Assembly: GCF_900142205.1 (NCBI RefSeq)
Contig: NZ_FRAA01000001.1
Coordinates: forward strand, 402,803 to 466,802
Origin: Reichenbachiella agariperforans
GTDB taxonomy: Bacteria > Bacteroidota > Bacteroidia > Cytophagales > Cyclobacteriaceae
DNA length: 64,000 nt
Reading direction: 5' to 3'
The notes beneath the pieces were generated by a model. It was not told the DNA's origin. It did not search any database and saw nothing but the letters and a program-made list of their open reading frames with translations. Shown here piece after piece: positions 46,613 to 54,949 of the stretch. The position numbers and the translations under genes are program-made. How positions within the stretch are numbered: the first letter of the stretch is position 1; each line of letters opens with the position of its first letter.

Positions 46613-48319
46613 TTAAAATTCAGCATCACGCTGAAAGGACATTTTCTCCTTCGTCACGGGATGCAAAAATTCTATCGTCTCAGCATGGAGGTACAAGCGA
46701 TCCGCACGCTGCCCATAAAGATCGTCTCCCACCATGGGCACATTGAGCCCTAAAGGGTGTGCTGCATGTACACGCAACTGATGTGTACGCCCTGTTATCG
46801 GATAGAAATAAATACGCGTGAGCCCGTCTTTTCGATCCAGTACTTTCCATTTAGTCTGAGCTGGCTTGCCATGGGTATAGCATACCAACTGCCTTGGTCT
46901 ATCTTCTAGATCTACTCGCAATGGTAAATCGATCGTCCCCTCGTCCTTTTCCACTATCCCCTTAAGTACCGAGAGGTATCGTTTCTTGATCGTATGCGTA
47001 AGAAACTGCTCCTGCAGTGCCTTATGTGCATCTTTGGTCTTAGCGATGAGCATCAGCCCAGAAGTAGCTCTGTCTAGCCGATGTACCATCACAGGCCCTG
47101 TCATATTCGGGAATCGCTCGGTCATACGCTCCGATACCGAGTCAGAACTATTTCGACCTGGCACGGAGAGCAAATCAGCAGGTTTGTGTATTACAGCCAT
47201 CACTTCATCTTCATAGATGACGTCAATTTCCTTTTCTTTGGTAGATAAATATTTGATCGGGCTTTCATCTAAGGTCATACCATCTAACATGTGTGTGAGG
47301 ATAGGTTCGCATTTCCCCTTGCACGACGGATAAAAAAAGCCGTGCTTTCGAATCTCTGAATTCGGCGACTGTCCCCACCAAAACTCTGCCATGGCGAGCG
47401 GTTGCATGTCATGTTTGAAAGCATATTGTAGCATCTTAGGCAGCGCACACTCGCCAGCACCAGACGGTGGTACTTGCAAAGGTGTCTCCACGAATATATC
47501 CATCAGGCTCTTGGTCTCTCCCTCTATATTGAGAAACTGATACTGATCAAAAATCTCTTGCTGTAGATCGTAAGAGCGTTGCTTTCGTGCTTTTTTAAGT
47601 TTATTGATCTCGGACTCAAACGCCGCTAACTCAGCACGGCGTGTTTCGAGCCTTTGCTTCCAGCTTCGGTTCAGATCCTTCTGACCAAAATGCATCTGAC
47701 TACTTTCATGATTGAGTTGTTTTTCGAGTAGCTCGAAAGCGTCTGCATCCAGTGTCTCTTGTCCTTCTAGTCTTTTGGTTTTCCGTGCTTGTTTGGCAGC
47801 CTTCACTTCCGCTTTCTTCGCAGCGATTTCCTCGGCTGCTTGTTGCTCTTCGGCGGACAGCATTGATTTGCATGCCAAATAATCCGGTAACTTCTCCAAT
47901 GCCCAGACTTGTTCATTGATCGCCATGATTTCCTTTTCGCCCTTGCGGTAAAAACTATCCATCTCCAAAATATCAACTACGGGCGGCACGAACCCCTTAT
48001 GTAAATTGACTCCAGCCAGCTTTCCCGAAAAAGCAGTCAAATAACCAACCTCCCCAGCTTGATTTCGTACCAGTAACACGCCAAACATCTTACCAACATT
48101 GGGTGCATCGACATACGCATCGAACCCAAAATCATGTTTCCATTCGCGTTGTTCTTTGAGATGTGTCTGCAACGCTTCGACCGCCAACAAACAGAGTGGG
48201 TGCGGTTCGTAATAAAATGGAAACGTAAATCGCTCGGGCAATGTATAACCATCTATAGGTACCTGAAATCGCTTAAAACAACCTCCTCCCGTTTTTTCTG
48301 CTATAGACTCCTCACGCAT
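46613..48319 (-). CDS. RluA family pseudouridine synthase with long N-terminal extension
   Basis: The ATG at 48319 gives 568 residues; a GTG at 48349 would add ten. The catalytic domain is in the last 210 residues: VIHKPADLLSVPGRN, HRLDRATSGLMLIAKT (catalytic Asp), then ITGRTHQLRVHAAHP. The first 350 residues are not part of the usual RluA enzyme: a domain at about 20-150 (FPFYYEPHPLCLLAVEALQ), then a charged coiled coil at about 150-265 and a segment with CALPKMLQYAFKH. I recall such long forms in Bacteroidota and gammaproteobacteria, so it is not unique. It would modify uridine in rRNA or tRNA; the target is unknown. Confidence 0.9.
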   Translation of the reverse strand: MREESIAEKTGGGCFKRFQVPIDGYTLPERFTFPFYYEPHPLCLLAVEALQTHLKEQREWKHDFGFDAYVDAPNVGKMFGVLLVRNQAGEVGYLTAFSGKLAGVNLHKGFVPPVVDILEMDSFYRKGEKEIMAINEQVWALEKLPDYLACKSMLSAEEQQAAEEIAAKKAEVKAAKQARKTKRLEGQETLDADAFELLEKQLNHESSQMHFGQKDLNRSWKQRLETRRAELAAFESEINKLKKARKQRSYDLQQEIFDQYQFLNIEGETKSLMDIFVETPLQVPPSGAGECALPKMLQYAFKHDMQPLAMAEFWWGQSPNSEIRKHGFFYPSCKGKCEPILTHMLDGMTLDESPIKYLSTKEKEIDVIYEDEVMAVIHKPADLLSVPGRNSSDSVSERMTERFPNMTGPVMVHRLDRATSGLMLIAKTKDAHKALQEQFLTHTIKKRYLSVLKGIVEKDEGTIDLPLRVDLEDRPRQLVCYTHGKPAQTKWKVLDRKDGLTRIYFYPITGRTHQLRVHAAHPLGLNVPMVGDDLYGQRADRLYLHAETIEFLHPVTKEKMSFQRDAEF

Positions 48320-48604
48320 ACCCTGTTGATCTGAAAATTTTAAAAACACAAAGCTACGATGCTTTTGCGTGCTATATTTATCACGATGAAAAACTTATCT
48401 TGAAACAGATCGGTATTTCAGTCCTCTGTCTTGAATGCGAGTGATCACTGCATGTTCGAGCGCGCGTCAAGCTGGTACACTCAACAAAGAGAGGAAACCC
48501 TCAGTAGACTTTCTCTCTTGTTCACACTGAGGACACATTAGTCAGTCACTACTTTCGTAGTACTGGTACTCCTTGCTGCATGTTCTCAAAGTTTAAACAC
48601 TTAC

Positions 48605-49042
48605 TCATTTGGCAGCACAATTGAGCATCCATTGGATACCGTACCGATCCGTACAGCTTCCAAAATAATCTCCCCAAAACATCTCTGCCAGTGGCATAGT
48701 GATCACACCATCTGATGCTAGTTTAGAGAATAGCGCATCGGTCTCTTCTCTACTATCCATCTGAATACTGATATGCACATTGTTCCCCTTGTTCAATTTG
48801 AACCCCATAGAGGCAGGGGCATCACATCCCATCAAACTATGCCCTCCAAGTATGGGTAGTTCGACGTGCATGATCAAATCCTTGTCAGACTCAGGGATAG
48901 CTGGCATATCGTCCGAAGGAGGAATATCGCCAAACCGTGAAAACCCATCCCCAGCGAACTCTCCGCCAAAAATGGTTTTGTAATAGTTAAATACTTCTTC
49001 AGTCTGATCCGAGAAATTCAAATAGGTGTTTACGCTTGCCAT
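48605..49042 (-). CDS. VOC family protein (PhnB-like)
   Basis: This 145-residue soluble protein matches the PhnB/glyoxalase-like group of the vicinal oxygen chelate fold: NTYLNFSDQTEEVFNYYKTIFGGEF at the N-terminus, HVELPILGGHSLMGCDAP in the middle, and the C-terminal FWGDYFGSCTDRYGIQWMLNC. The metal-binding residues of true glyoxalases are only partly visible, and the function of this group is unclear. It is 34 bases downstream of the aldo/keto reductase stop codon on the same strand, so the two may form one operon. Confidence 0.9.
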   Translation of the reverse strand: MASVNTYLNFSDQTEEVFNYYKTIFGGEFAGDGFSRFGDIPPSDDMPAIPESDKDLIMHVELPILGGHSLMGCDAPASMGFKLNKGNNVHISIQMDSREETDALFSKLASDGVITMPLAEMFWGDYFGSCTDRYGIQWMLNCAAK

Positions 49043-49076
49043 GGTTGTTTATTTAAGGTGAATATTTTTTTTACAT

Positions 49077-50066
49077 CTAAACGTACAATTTTTCTACATG
49101 GCTGCTGATGAAAGCTAATTCTTCCGCCGAAAGTTTTACATCTATGGCTTTAGCGTTTTGAATGGCTTGTTCCGCATTTCGCGCACCCGCTAGTGCTATG
49201 GTGATACCGGGTCTTTCGATCGTCCATCGTAGCACCAACTGTGAGAGTGAGGCATTCTTTTCGTCAGCGATTGGTTTGATCTTATTCAGAAAATCATTGG
49301 TCTTTTGGAGAAAATCAGGTTGAAAATGCGGATGGTTCGCACGATGATCTCCTTCTTGAAACTTATAGTCAGGTGTAATCTTACCTGTCAACAAACCACG
49401 CTCCATCGGACTATAAGCCAACACTGATTTGTTTTGTTCGATACAGAACGGTACAGTCTCATCCTCTACTCCACGGTTCACCATACTAAACGGAATCTGG
49501 TTAGATACCAAAGACACCGCTTGCTCCGCCTGCGTCATTTGTGCTACATCATAGTTGCATACGCCCGCTTGTCGCACTTTTCCCTGCTGAATCAACTGTG
49601 CCACTGCTTCGAATGACTCATCAATAGGCGTGGTACTATCCGCCCAGTGGATCTGATAAAGGTCAATATAATCCGTCCCCAGTCTTTTGAGACTGTTTTC
49701 ACACTCGGCGATGATACTTTCTTTCCCTGAATATTTGTAAATGGCTATGTCCTTGCCTTCATTGTCTTGACTATCGAAATAGTGTTCGCCTTTGTTCAAG
49801 TCCCATCTTAATCCGAATTTAGTAAGTATCTGAACCTGATCCCGAGGCAAATCTTTGATGGCCTCTCCTACGATCTCCTCACTCGTTCCCTGACCATAAA
49901 TCGGAGCAGTATCTATAGAAGTCATCCCATGATCATAGGCGGCTCTGATAGCTGCTACAGCTTCTGATCTTTCGGTATGTCCCCACATCCATCCTCCAGC
50001 TGCCCATGCACCGAAAGTAATCGCTGATACCTCTAAGTCTGACTCTCCTAATTTTCTAAACTCCAT
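49077..50066 (-). CDS. Aldo/keto reductase
   Basis: This 329-residue soluble NAD(P)H-dependent TIM-barrel enzyme has the signature GMTSIDTAPIYGQGTSEEIVGEAI with the catalytic Asp and Tyr, the Lys in ILTKFGL, and the His in YQIHWAD. The C-terminal cofactor site is in IALAGARNAEQAIQNAKA. It resembles the general stress/YajO-like members that reduce aldehydes. The true substrate is unknown. It is the first gene of a likely two-gene unit with the VOC protein and is divergent from the esterase gene. Confidence 0.93.
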   Translation of the reverse strand: MEFRKLGESDLEVSAITFGAWAAGGWMWGHTERSEAVAAIRAAYDHGMTSIDTAPIYGQGTSEEIVGEAIKDLPRDQVQILTKFGLRWDLNKGEHYFDSQDNEGKDIAIYKYSGKESIIAECENSLKRLGTDYIDLYQIHWADSTTPIDESFEAVAQLIQQGKVRQAGVCNYDVAQMTQAEQAVSLVSNQIPFSMVNRGVEDETVPFCIEQNKSVLAYSPMERGLLTGKITPDYKFQEGDHRANHPHFQPDFLQKTNDFLNKIKPIADEKNASLSQLVLRWTIERPGITIALAGARNAEQAIQNAKAIDVKLSAEELAFISSHVEKLYV

Positions 50067-50261
50067 GATGTATTTTATTTTTTTGATTTCTACGTCGAAG
50101 ATAATGAAGGGTTATAGGATTAGAAAAGACAATTTGATGAAACGTAAAACAAGCGATGACAATGGACATTTGTATCAAACGCACAGGGTAGAATTTTCTT
50201 TGCAACACACAAGCCATAGGTCTCACCTATCTTAGTATATCTGCGCAAACAGCACACGACT

Positions 50262-51188
50262 ATGAATCAAAAACAGTTTATTCAACTCCCATATCTAATC
50301 CTACTAATCACCACCCTCTGTCAATGTCAATCCAAACCAAAAGGCGATTCGAAAAGTGAAGAACCGAGTTATCAAGCACTAAGTGAGACCGAAAATCAAA
50401 CTTGGATCTATGAGAACTTGTCTAGCGTCATGCAGCCACACACTTTCTCTGCTACCAATGGCTTAGCCTTGCCTTACAGGATATTCGTCCCTTCGGATCT
50501 AAAACCTGATGAGCAGCTCCCTTTGCTTATTCACCTACATGGCAGAGGTGAACGAGGCACTGACAACACCCCCAAGACGTACAATAACATCCCACTGTTC
50601 AACGGGCCAAATGCCATCGTATCGCCCAATATGCAACACCGCTACCGCTGCATAGTCCTCGTCCCCCAGTGCTCCAACAAAACCACCAACGAAGAATGGG
50701 CCAAGTGGGTCGGTAACACTCCTGAAACCCCCTTCGAGGGATTGGAAAAAGACGGCAGCTACACCATGAACGAAACACCCTCTGAATCAGGTGCTGCCGC
50801 ACTAGAACTCATAGACACGACGATCACTCAGTATCATATTGACACTGCGCGTGTCTACTTAACAGGCTTATCCATGGGAGCATTTGGCACCTGGGAGTTT
50901 ATCGCAAGACGCCCAGATTTATTTGCTGCGGCGGTTCCTATGGCGGGTTATTCTGACCCTAGTCAGGTTGAGCGAATCAAACACATTCCTGTCTGGATAT
51001 TTCATGGAGACATAGACCAATACAACCCCGTCGCAGGTTCACGCAACATGCACCAACTCCTGGCGGAGACAGGTGCAGATGTCCGATACACAGAATATAC
51101 AGGTCTGGGACACGGAGAAACTTTCCAAAAAGCCTGGACCAACGACATGCTCATTCCTTGGATGTTTAACCAACGAAAGACTGAATGA
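50262..51188 (+). CDS. Predicted alpha/beta-hydrolase (PHB depolymerase/esterase-like), probable lipoprotein
   Basis: This 308-residue protein has a hydrophobic N-terminus ending in TTLCQCQS, which may serve as a weak lipobox. The catalytic serine is in GLSMGAFGTWEF, the acid is likely in WIFHGDIDQYNP, and the histidine is in GLGHGETFQKAW. The oxyanion segment is LPLLIHLHGRGERGTDN. These fit the prolyl-oligopeptidase or PHB-depolymerase-like esterases found in the periplasm or outer membrane of Bacteroidota. The substrate is unknown. The gene stands alone between the divergent aldo/keto reductase and yaaA. Confidence 0.88.
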   Translation: MNQKQFIQLPYLILLITTLCQCQSKPKGDSKSEEPSYQALSETENQTWIYENLSSVMQPHTFSATNGLALPYRIFVPSDLKPDEQLPLLIHLHGRGERGTDNTPKTYNNIPLFNGPNAIVSPNMQHRYRCIVLVPQCSNKTTNEEWAKWVGNTPETPFEGLEKDGSYTMNETPSESGAAALELIDTTITQYHIDTARVYLTGLSMGAFGTWEFIARRPDLFAAAVPMAGYSDPSQVERIKHIPVWIFHGDIDQYNPVAGSRNMHQLLAETGADVRYTEYTGLGHGETFQKAWTNDMLIPWMFNQRKTE

Positions 51189-51302
51189 CATGAGACAGTA
51201 GCTTATTATACGTTCCCCTATCGCGACATCAAACAAATCTATTGGGTGATCTTCTCTAGTCTATAGATGTGCTTTATCTTCGCAGCAAAACACAATAGCT
51301 AC

Positions 51303-52067
51303 ATGATTGCACTTATTTCTCCTGCCAAGACTCTCGATTTTGAAACAAAAACTGTTGGTGAACATACTTTTCCCCGTTTCCCAAAAGAAACCAAGGAATT
51401 GGTATCTGTACTCCAACAACAGTCAAGTGCAGACCTAAAGTCACTCATGAGCATCAGTGAAAACATCGCTGATCTCAACGTCGGTCGCTACAAAGGATTC
51501 AAAGCCACCCACAATGAAAAAAATGCCAAAACCTGTCTCCATGCCTTCAAAGGTGATGTCTACCTCGGGCTAGAAGCAGAAACCTTAGACCACAAAGCAT
51601 TAGATTTTTCTCAGCAGCATTTACGTATCTTGTCTGGACTCTATGGGCTACTGAGGCCTCTAGATTTGATACAACCCTACCGACTGGAGATGGGAACGCG
51701 ATTGGTATTCGATCAACACAAAAATCTATATAGCTACTGGGACGACAAAATCGTCAAAATGCTACACAAAGACCTCAAAGCGCAGGACGACAATGTAGTG
51801 ATCAACCTAGCCTCCAACGAATACTTCAAGGCAGTCGACAGAAAAAGCCTCAAAGCACAAGTGATAGATACGGAGTTCAAGGATCACAAAAATGGTCAGT
51901 ACAAACTCATCTCATTTTTTGCAAAGAGAGCGCGTGGACTCATGGCACGCTACATCATCGATCACCAGATTACTAACGTAGAAGATCTCAAGGCTTTTGA
52001 CTATGATGGCTACTTCTTCGATCCCAAAGACTCTACAGATACCAAATTGGCTTTCAAGAGAGGGTAA
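51303..52067 (+). CDS. yaaA: Peroxide stress protein YaaA
   Basis: From ATG at 51303 (MIALISPAKTLDFET) the protein has 254 residues and fits the usual YaaA/DUF328 length; an in-frame ATG at 51267 would add 12 residues that the family lacks. Conserved parts are ISPAKTLDF, LSGLYGLLRPLDLIQPYRLEMG, and NLASNEYFKAV. In E. coli YaaA lowers intracellular iron under hydrogen peroxide stress and binds DNA. It is expected to be cytosolic and is monocistronic. Confidence 0.94.
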   Translation: MIALISPAKTLDFETKTVGEHTFPRFPKETKELVSVLQQQSSADLKSLMSISENIADLNVGRYKGFKATHNEKNAKTCLHAFKGDVYLGLEAETLDHKALDFSQQHLRILSGLYGLLRPLDLIQPYRLEMGTRLVFDQHKNLYSYWDDKIVKMLHKDLKAQDDNVVINLASNEYFKAVDRKSLKAQVIDTEFKDHKNGQYKLISFFAKRARGLMARYIIDHQITNVEDLKAFDYDGYFFDPKDSTDTKLAFKRG

Positions 52068-52218
52068 AAACGAAGGGGGCAAATAATTAGGTAATATTCT
52101 ACCTTGAAATAGACTTGAAATTTTGAATTACAATTTAACTTCTAATTGATATAGTCAACTTTATCAACGAACCCTAACCAATCCCTTCGCGTAATCTAAC
52201 CGAACAAACTGTACCTAT

Positions 52219-52596
52219 ATGAAACTATACACCAGTCTACCTTCTAAGCTTAAACCATTTTTCAAAGCTGAATTAGTCCAATACACGGACGCATATATTA
52301 CTGAAAATCTACAGCAGGCATGGACGCACCTAGAGCGAGCGCATATCCTAGGACAAAAGTATCCTTATGCACATTCGCTCGTGCACTGGAAGATGTTATG
52401 CTTTGGATTCAAAATCAAAAGTGCAAAAGAAGTAATCGGTCAAATCCCTCGACTCTTAGTAGGTGGAATCAAATCCTTCGTCGGCAAAGTACCTGTAGGT
52501 AATCCTGGTGGCGCCAATGTCCCCCCGATGAAACCCTTTCCGATTGCGTCTGATATACAAGCCATCTTTGTTCAGGCAGGAATCACTTCGGACTGA
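52219..52596 (+). CDS. DUF3703 domain-containing protein
   Basis: This 125-residue protein matches DUF3703 over its length: ENLQQAWTHLERAHILGQKY, HSLVHWKMLCFGFK, QIPRLLVGGIKSFVGKVPVGNPGGANV. The family is small and all-helical, with no known function. It has no signal peptide. The gene is preceded by about 150 bases with no feature and is convergent with the phosphatase gene, with 21 bases between stops. Confidence 0.9.
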   Translation: MKLYTSLPSKLKPFFKAELVQYTDAYITENLQQAWTHLERAHILGQKYPYAHSLVHWKMLCFGFKIKSAKEVIGQIPRLLVGGIKSFVGKVPVGNPGGANVPPMKPFPIASDIQAIFVQAGITSD

Positions 52597-52617
52597 CACT
52601 ATCCATAAACCAACTAC

Positions 52618-53253
52618 CTACTCTCCTGGCATTACTTTGAGATCAGACAAGTGACTCACATCAGCATTTTTTACAATTTCATATTTTCCGTCGCTATACC
52701 GCAGTTGATAGAGACACAGGTTAGCATGAGGAAAATCCTCAGATCGTGACAGTGGCAATCCCATCATCCAACAGAGCTGTATCCGCATGGCTCGACCGTG
52801 GGTAGCAATCAAAACATTCTCTTCCTCTCCTGCGAGCACCTGATCCATCGCGAGACGCTGCCTCTCACACACTTCGATAGGCGTATCTCCTCCCCCTACG
52901 CGGTGCTCAAGGTTTCCTTTGCCCCACTCGGCCAGCCCTGCGAGATACAGTTCATGACGCAACTCATCATAGGGCAGTCCCTCGTGAGACCCCCAGCTGA
53001 TTTCATCAAAACCAGATAACTTCTCGAACGGTAGCCCCATCTCAATAAACCCCTGTACAGACTGCATGGTGCGCTTGAGCGATGAAGTGTAGACCTTCTC
53101 AAAAGGAACGTTTTTGTACGCTTCGAAAAACAACGCTGCCTGCTGTCTACCCAGTGCATTTAGATCCGAATCCACCCCTCTGCCCTGTACTCTTTTTTGT
53201 TTGTTGAAATCCGTCTCTCCATGACGGATGATATATATATTTTTGCTTTTCAA
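52618..53253 (-). CDS. Histidine phosphatase family protein
   Basis: This 211-residue protein has the catalytic RHG motif in IYIIRHGETDFNKQKRVQGR, with the histidine about residue 11, TSSLKRTMQSV as the second arginine region, a glutamate near 80 (ISWGSHEG), and LIATHGRAMRI as the second histidine. It belongs to the phosphoglycerate-mutase-like phosphatases (CobC/GpmB type). The start is TTG (53253), as no ATG lies between the upstream stop region and the RHG motif. It is divergent from the menaquinone operon, with only 56 bases in between. Confidence 0.9.
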   Translation of the reverse strand: MKSKNIYIIRHGETDFNKQKRVQGRGVDSDLNALGRQQAALFFEAYKNVPFEKVYTSSLKRTMQSVQGFIEMGLPFEKLSGFDEISWGSHEGLPYDELRHELYLAGLAEWGKGNLEHRVGGGDTPIEVCERQRLAMDQVLAGEEENVLIATHGRAMRIQLCWMMGLPLSRSEDFPHANLCLYQLRYSDGKYEIVKNADVSHLSDLKVMPGE

Positions 53254-53309
53254 TCGAAATGTGATTTTGTTTGTGACCGCACGAAATTAAGGGAAAAAAG
53301 AAGGAATAT

Positions 53310-53732
53310 ATGTTCAATGAAATCTTTACACTGGAAGCCATTAATGATTTATCCCAAAACACCCTCTTAGAACATATCGGCATACAGTTTACAGAGATCG
53401 GGACAGACTACCTCAAAGCAACTATGCCTGTCGACTCGCGTACCTATCAACCCATGGGGCTACTACATGGCGGTGCATCTGTCGTACTCGCCGAATCCCT
53501 CGGCAGTGTAGCAGCGCAAATGACCATCGACCCTCATGAGCAGTACTGCGTAGGACTAGACATCAATGCCAACCATATCAAAAGTGTCCGAGAAGGCGTA
53601 GTAGAAGGTATCGCAACCCCACTACACCGTGGTAAAAAAACGCAGGTATGGGAAATCAAAATATACAATGAGAAGAAGGAATTGGTATGTGTGAGCCGCA
53701 TTACCATGGCGATTTTAGATAGAAAAAAGTGA
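53310..53732 (+). CDS. menI: Hotdog-fold thioesterase, likely 1,4-dihydroxy-2-naphthoyl-CoA hydrolase
   Basis: This 140-residue protein has the PaaI/YdiI-type hotdog pattern: FTEIGTDYLKATMPVD, MGLLHGGASVVLAESLGSVAA with the catalytic-site glutamate, and GLDINANHIKSVREG. Enzymes of this group split aromatic acyl-CoA esters. Being the first gene of menF-menD-menB, it probably releases 1,4-dihydroxy-2-naphthoate from its CoA ester, a step of menaquinone synthesis. The specific role rests on context; the fold is clear. Confidence 0.85.
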   Translation: MFNEIFTLEAINDLSQNTLLEHIGIQFTEIGTDYLKATMPVDSRTYQPMGLLHGGASVVLAESLGSVAAQMTIDPHEQYCVGLDINANHIKSVREGVVEGIATPLHRGKKTQVWEIKIYNEKKELVCVSRITMAILDRKK

Positions 53733-54949
53733 TGAATTCTCAGCATAAAACAGCGCAACTAACAGCTAGTCGCACCTTTGAAGCCAACCTGATGGCTTTC
53801 TTTAACTGTGCGATCAAAACAGATACTCCTATTGCGATCTGGCGAAAACCTACAGAAGAACTAATCCAAGGGTGCTGTCAAGTTAGCGATAGCGAGCTTA
53901 ACATAGAGGATTTGGAGAATGCACCGCAGGGCTTCATGGTTAGCCCCTTTGCGCCATCAGACGAACCAAGACCCAACTACATCCTCTCTGATATCTCGAT
54001 CAACGAAAAAGACAATGCATTCAAAATACATCCTACGTTACAGCATCAGGATCAGTCACTAGAAACCTTCTTTGAGGCTTACCTAGAGACGAAAGAACAG
54101 CAGTCATTTGACTTTAGAGATTATCTGCACAAAGCGCCAGAAGTAAGATACGACAGGCAAGCTTTCATTGATCTAGTCCAACAATGCCAAGATGCCATCA
54201 ACAATGGACAGTATCAAAAAATCGTCCCCTCACGAAGAGAAGGATACAGCTATTCGAACAATTTTCACCCAGTCAAAGAGCTATTCAAACTCTGTAAGGC
54301 TTACAAAAACGCATTCGTATCTATCGTCTATACACCGCAGTATGGTCTTTGGCTAGGTGCTACACCAGAGCTATTGATCGAGACGCAAAACGAAATATTC
54401 CGTACAGTATCGCTTGCAGGGACACAGGGTGTTCCAGATGATTTCGAGCTATCCAGGGCGGCTTGGAGACAAAAAGAAATCGAAGAACAAGCACTGGTGA
54501 GTCGCTACATCATCAACTGTTTCAAGAAAATCAGACTTAGAGAATACCTAGAGATAGGACCAAAAACTGTCAAAGCAGGCAACCTCATTCATCTCAAAAC
54601 TAGTTTTGAAGTGAACATGAAGGAGACCAATTTTCCAGAACTGGCGAGCACCATGCTCCAACTACTGCACCCGACCTCTGCCGTATGTGGCATGCCTATG
54701 ATCCCTGCGGCGAACTTCCTCGCCGAGCACGAGGGCTATGACCGAGAGTGCTTTAGTGGCTACCTCGGCCCAGTCAACCATGGCGGCACCACCTCTCTGT
54801 ATGTAAACCTACGCTGTACCAAACTGTACAAAGATGGTGGAATCATCTATGCCGGCGCAGGCGTAACAGAAGAAAGCATTCCTGAACTCGAATGGAACGA
54901 AACCGAAATCAAGTTCAGAACGCTGCTCAACATATTCGAAAACCTGTAA
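53732..54949 (+). CDS. menF: Isochorismate synthase
   Basis: This chorismate-binding enzyme opens the menaquinone pathway. From ATG at 53732 (overlapping the TGA of the thioesterase gene) it has 405 residues; GTG at 53729 is an alternative. The catalytic core is in the C-terminal 260 residues: VPSRREGY, LWLGATPELLIE, LAGTQG, LLHPTSAVCGMP and ECFSGYLGPVNHGGTT. The N-terminal 140 residues are variable, as in other MenF/DhbC proteins. The last base of its TAA is the first base of the menD ATG, so expression is coupled. Confidence 0.92.
   Translation: MNSQHKTAQLTASRTFEANLMAFFNCAIKTDTPIAIWRKPTEELIQGCCQVSDSELNIEDLENAPQGFMVSPFAPSDEPRPNYILSDISINEKDNAFKIHPTLQHQDQSLETFFEAYLETKEQQSFDFRDYLHKAPEVRYDRQAFIDLVQQCQDAINNGQYQKIVPSRREGYSYSNNFHPVKELFKLCKAYKNAFVSIVYTPQYGLWLGATPELLIETQNEIFRTVSLAGTQGVPDDFELSRAAWRQKEIEEQALVSRYIINCFKKIRLREYLEIGPKTVKAGNLIHLKTSFEVNMKETNFPELASTMLQLLHPTSAVCGMPMIPAANFLAEHEGYDRECFSGYLGPVNHGGTTSLYVNLRCTKLYKDGGIIYAGAGVTEESIPELEWNETEIKFRTLLNIFENL

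Noticed and set aside
48350-48604. Imperfect inverted repeats in the RluA-VOC spacer
   Set aside because: The pairing is interrupted several times and no gene or terminator pattern fits.
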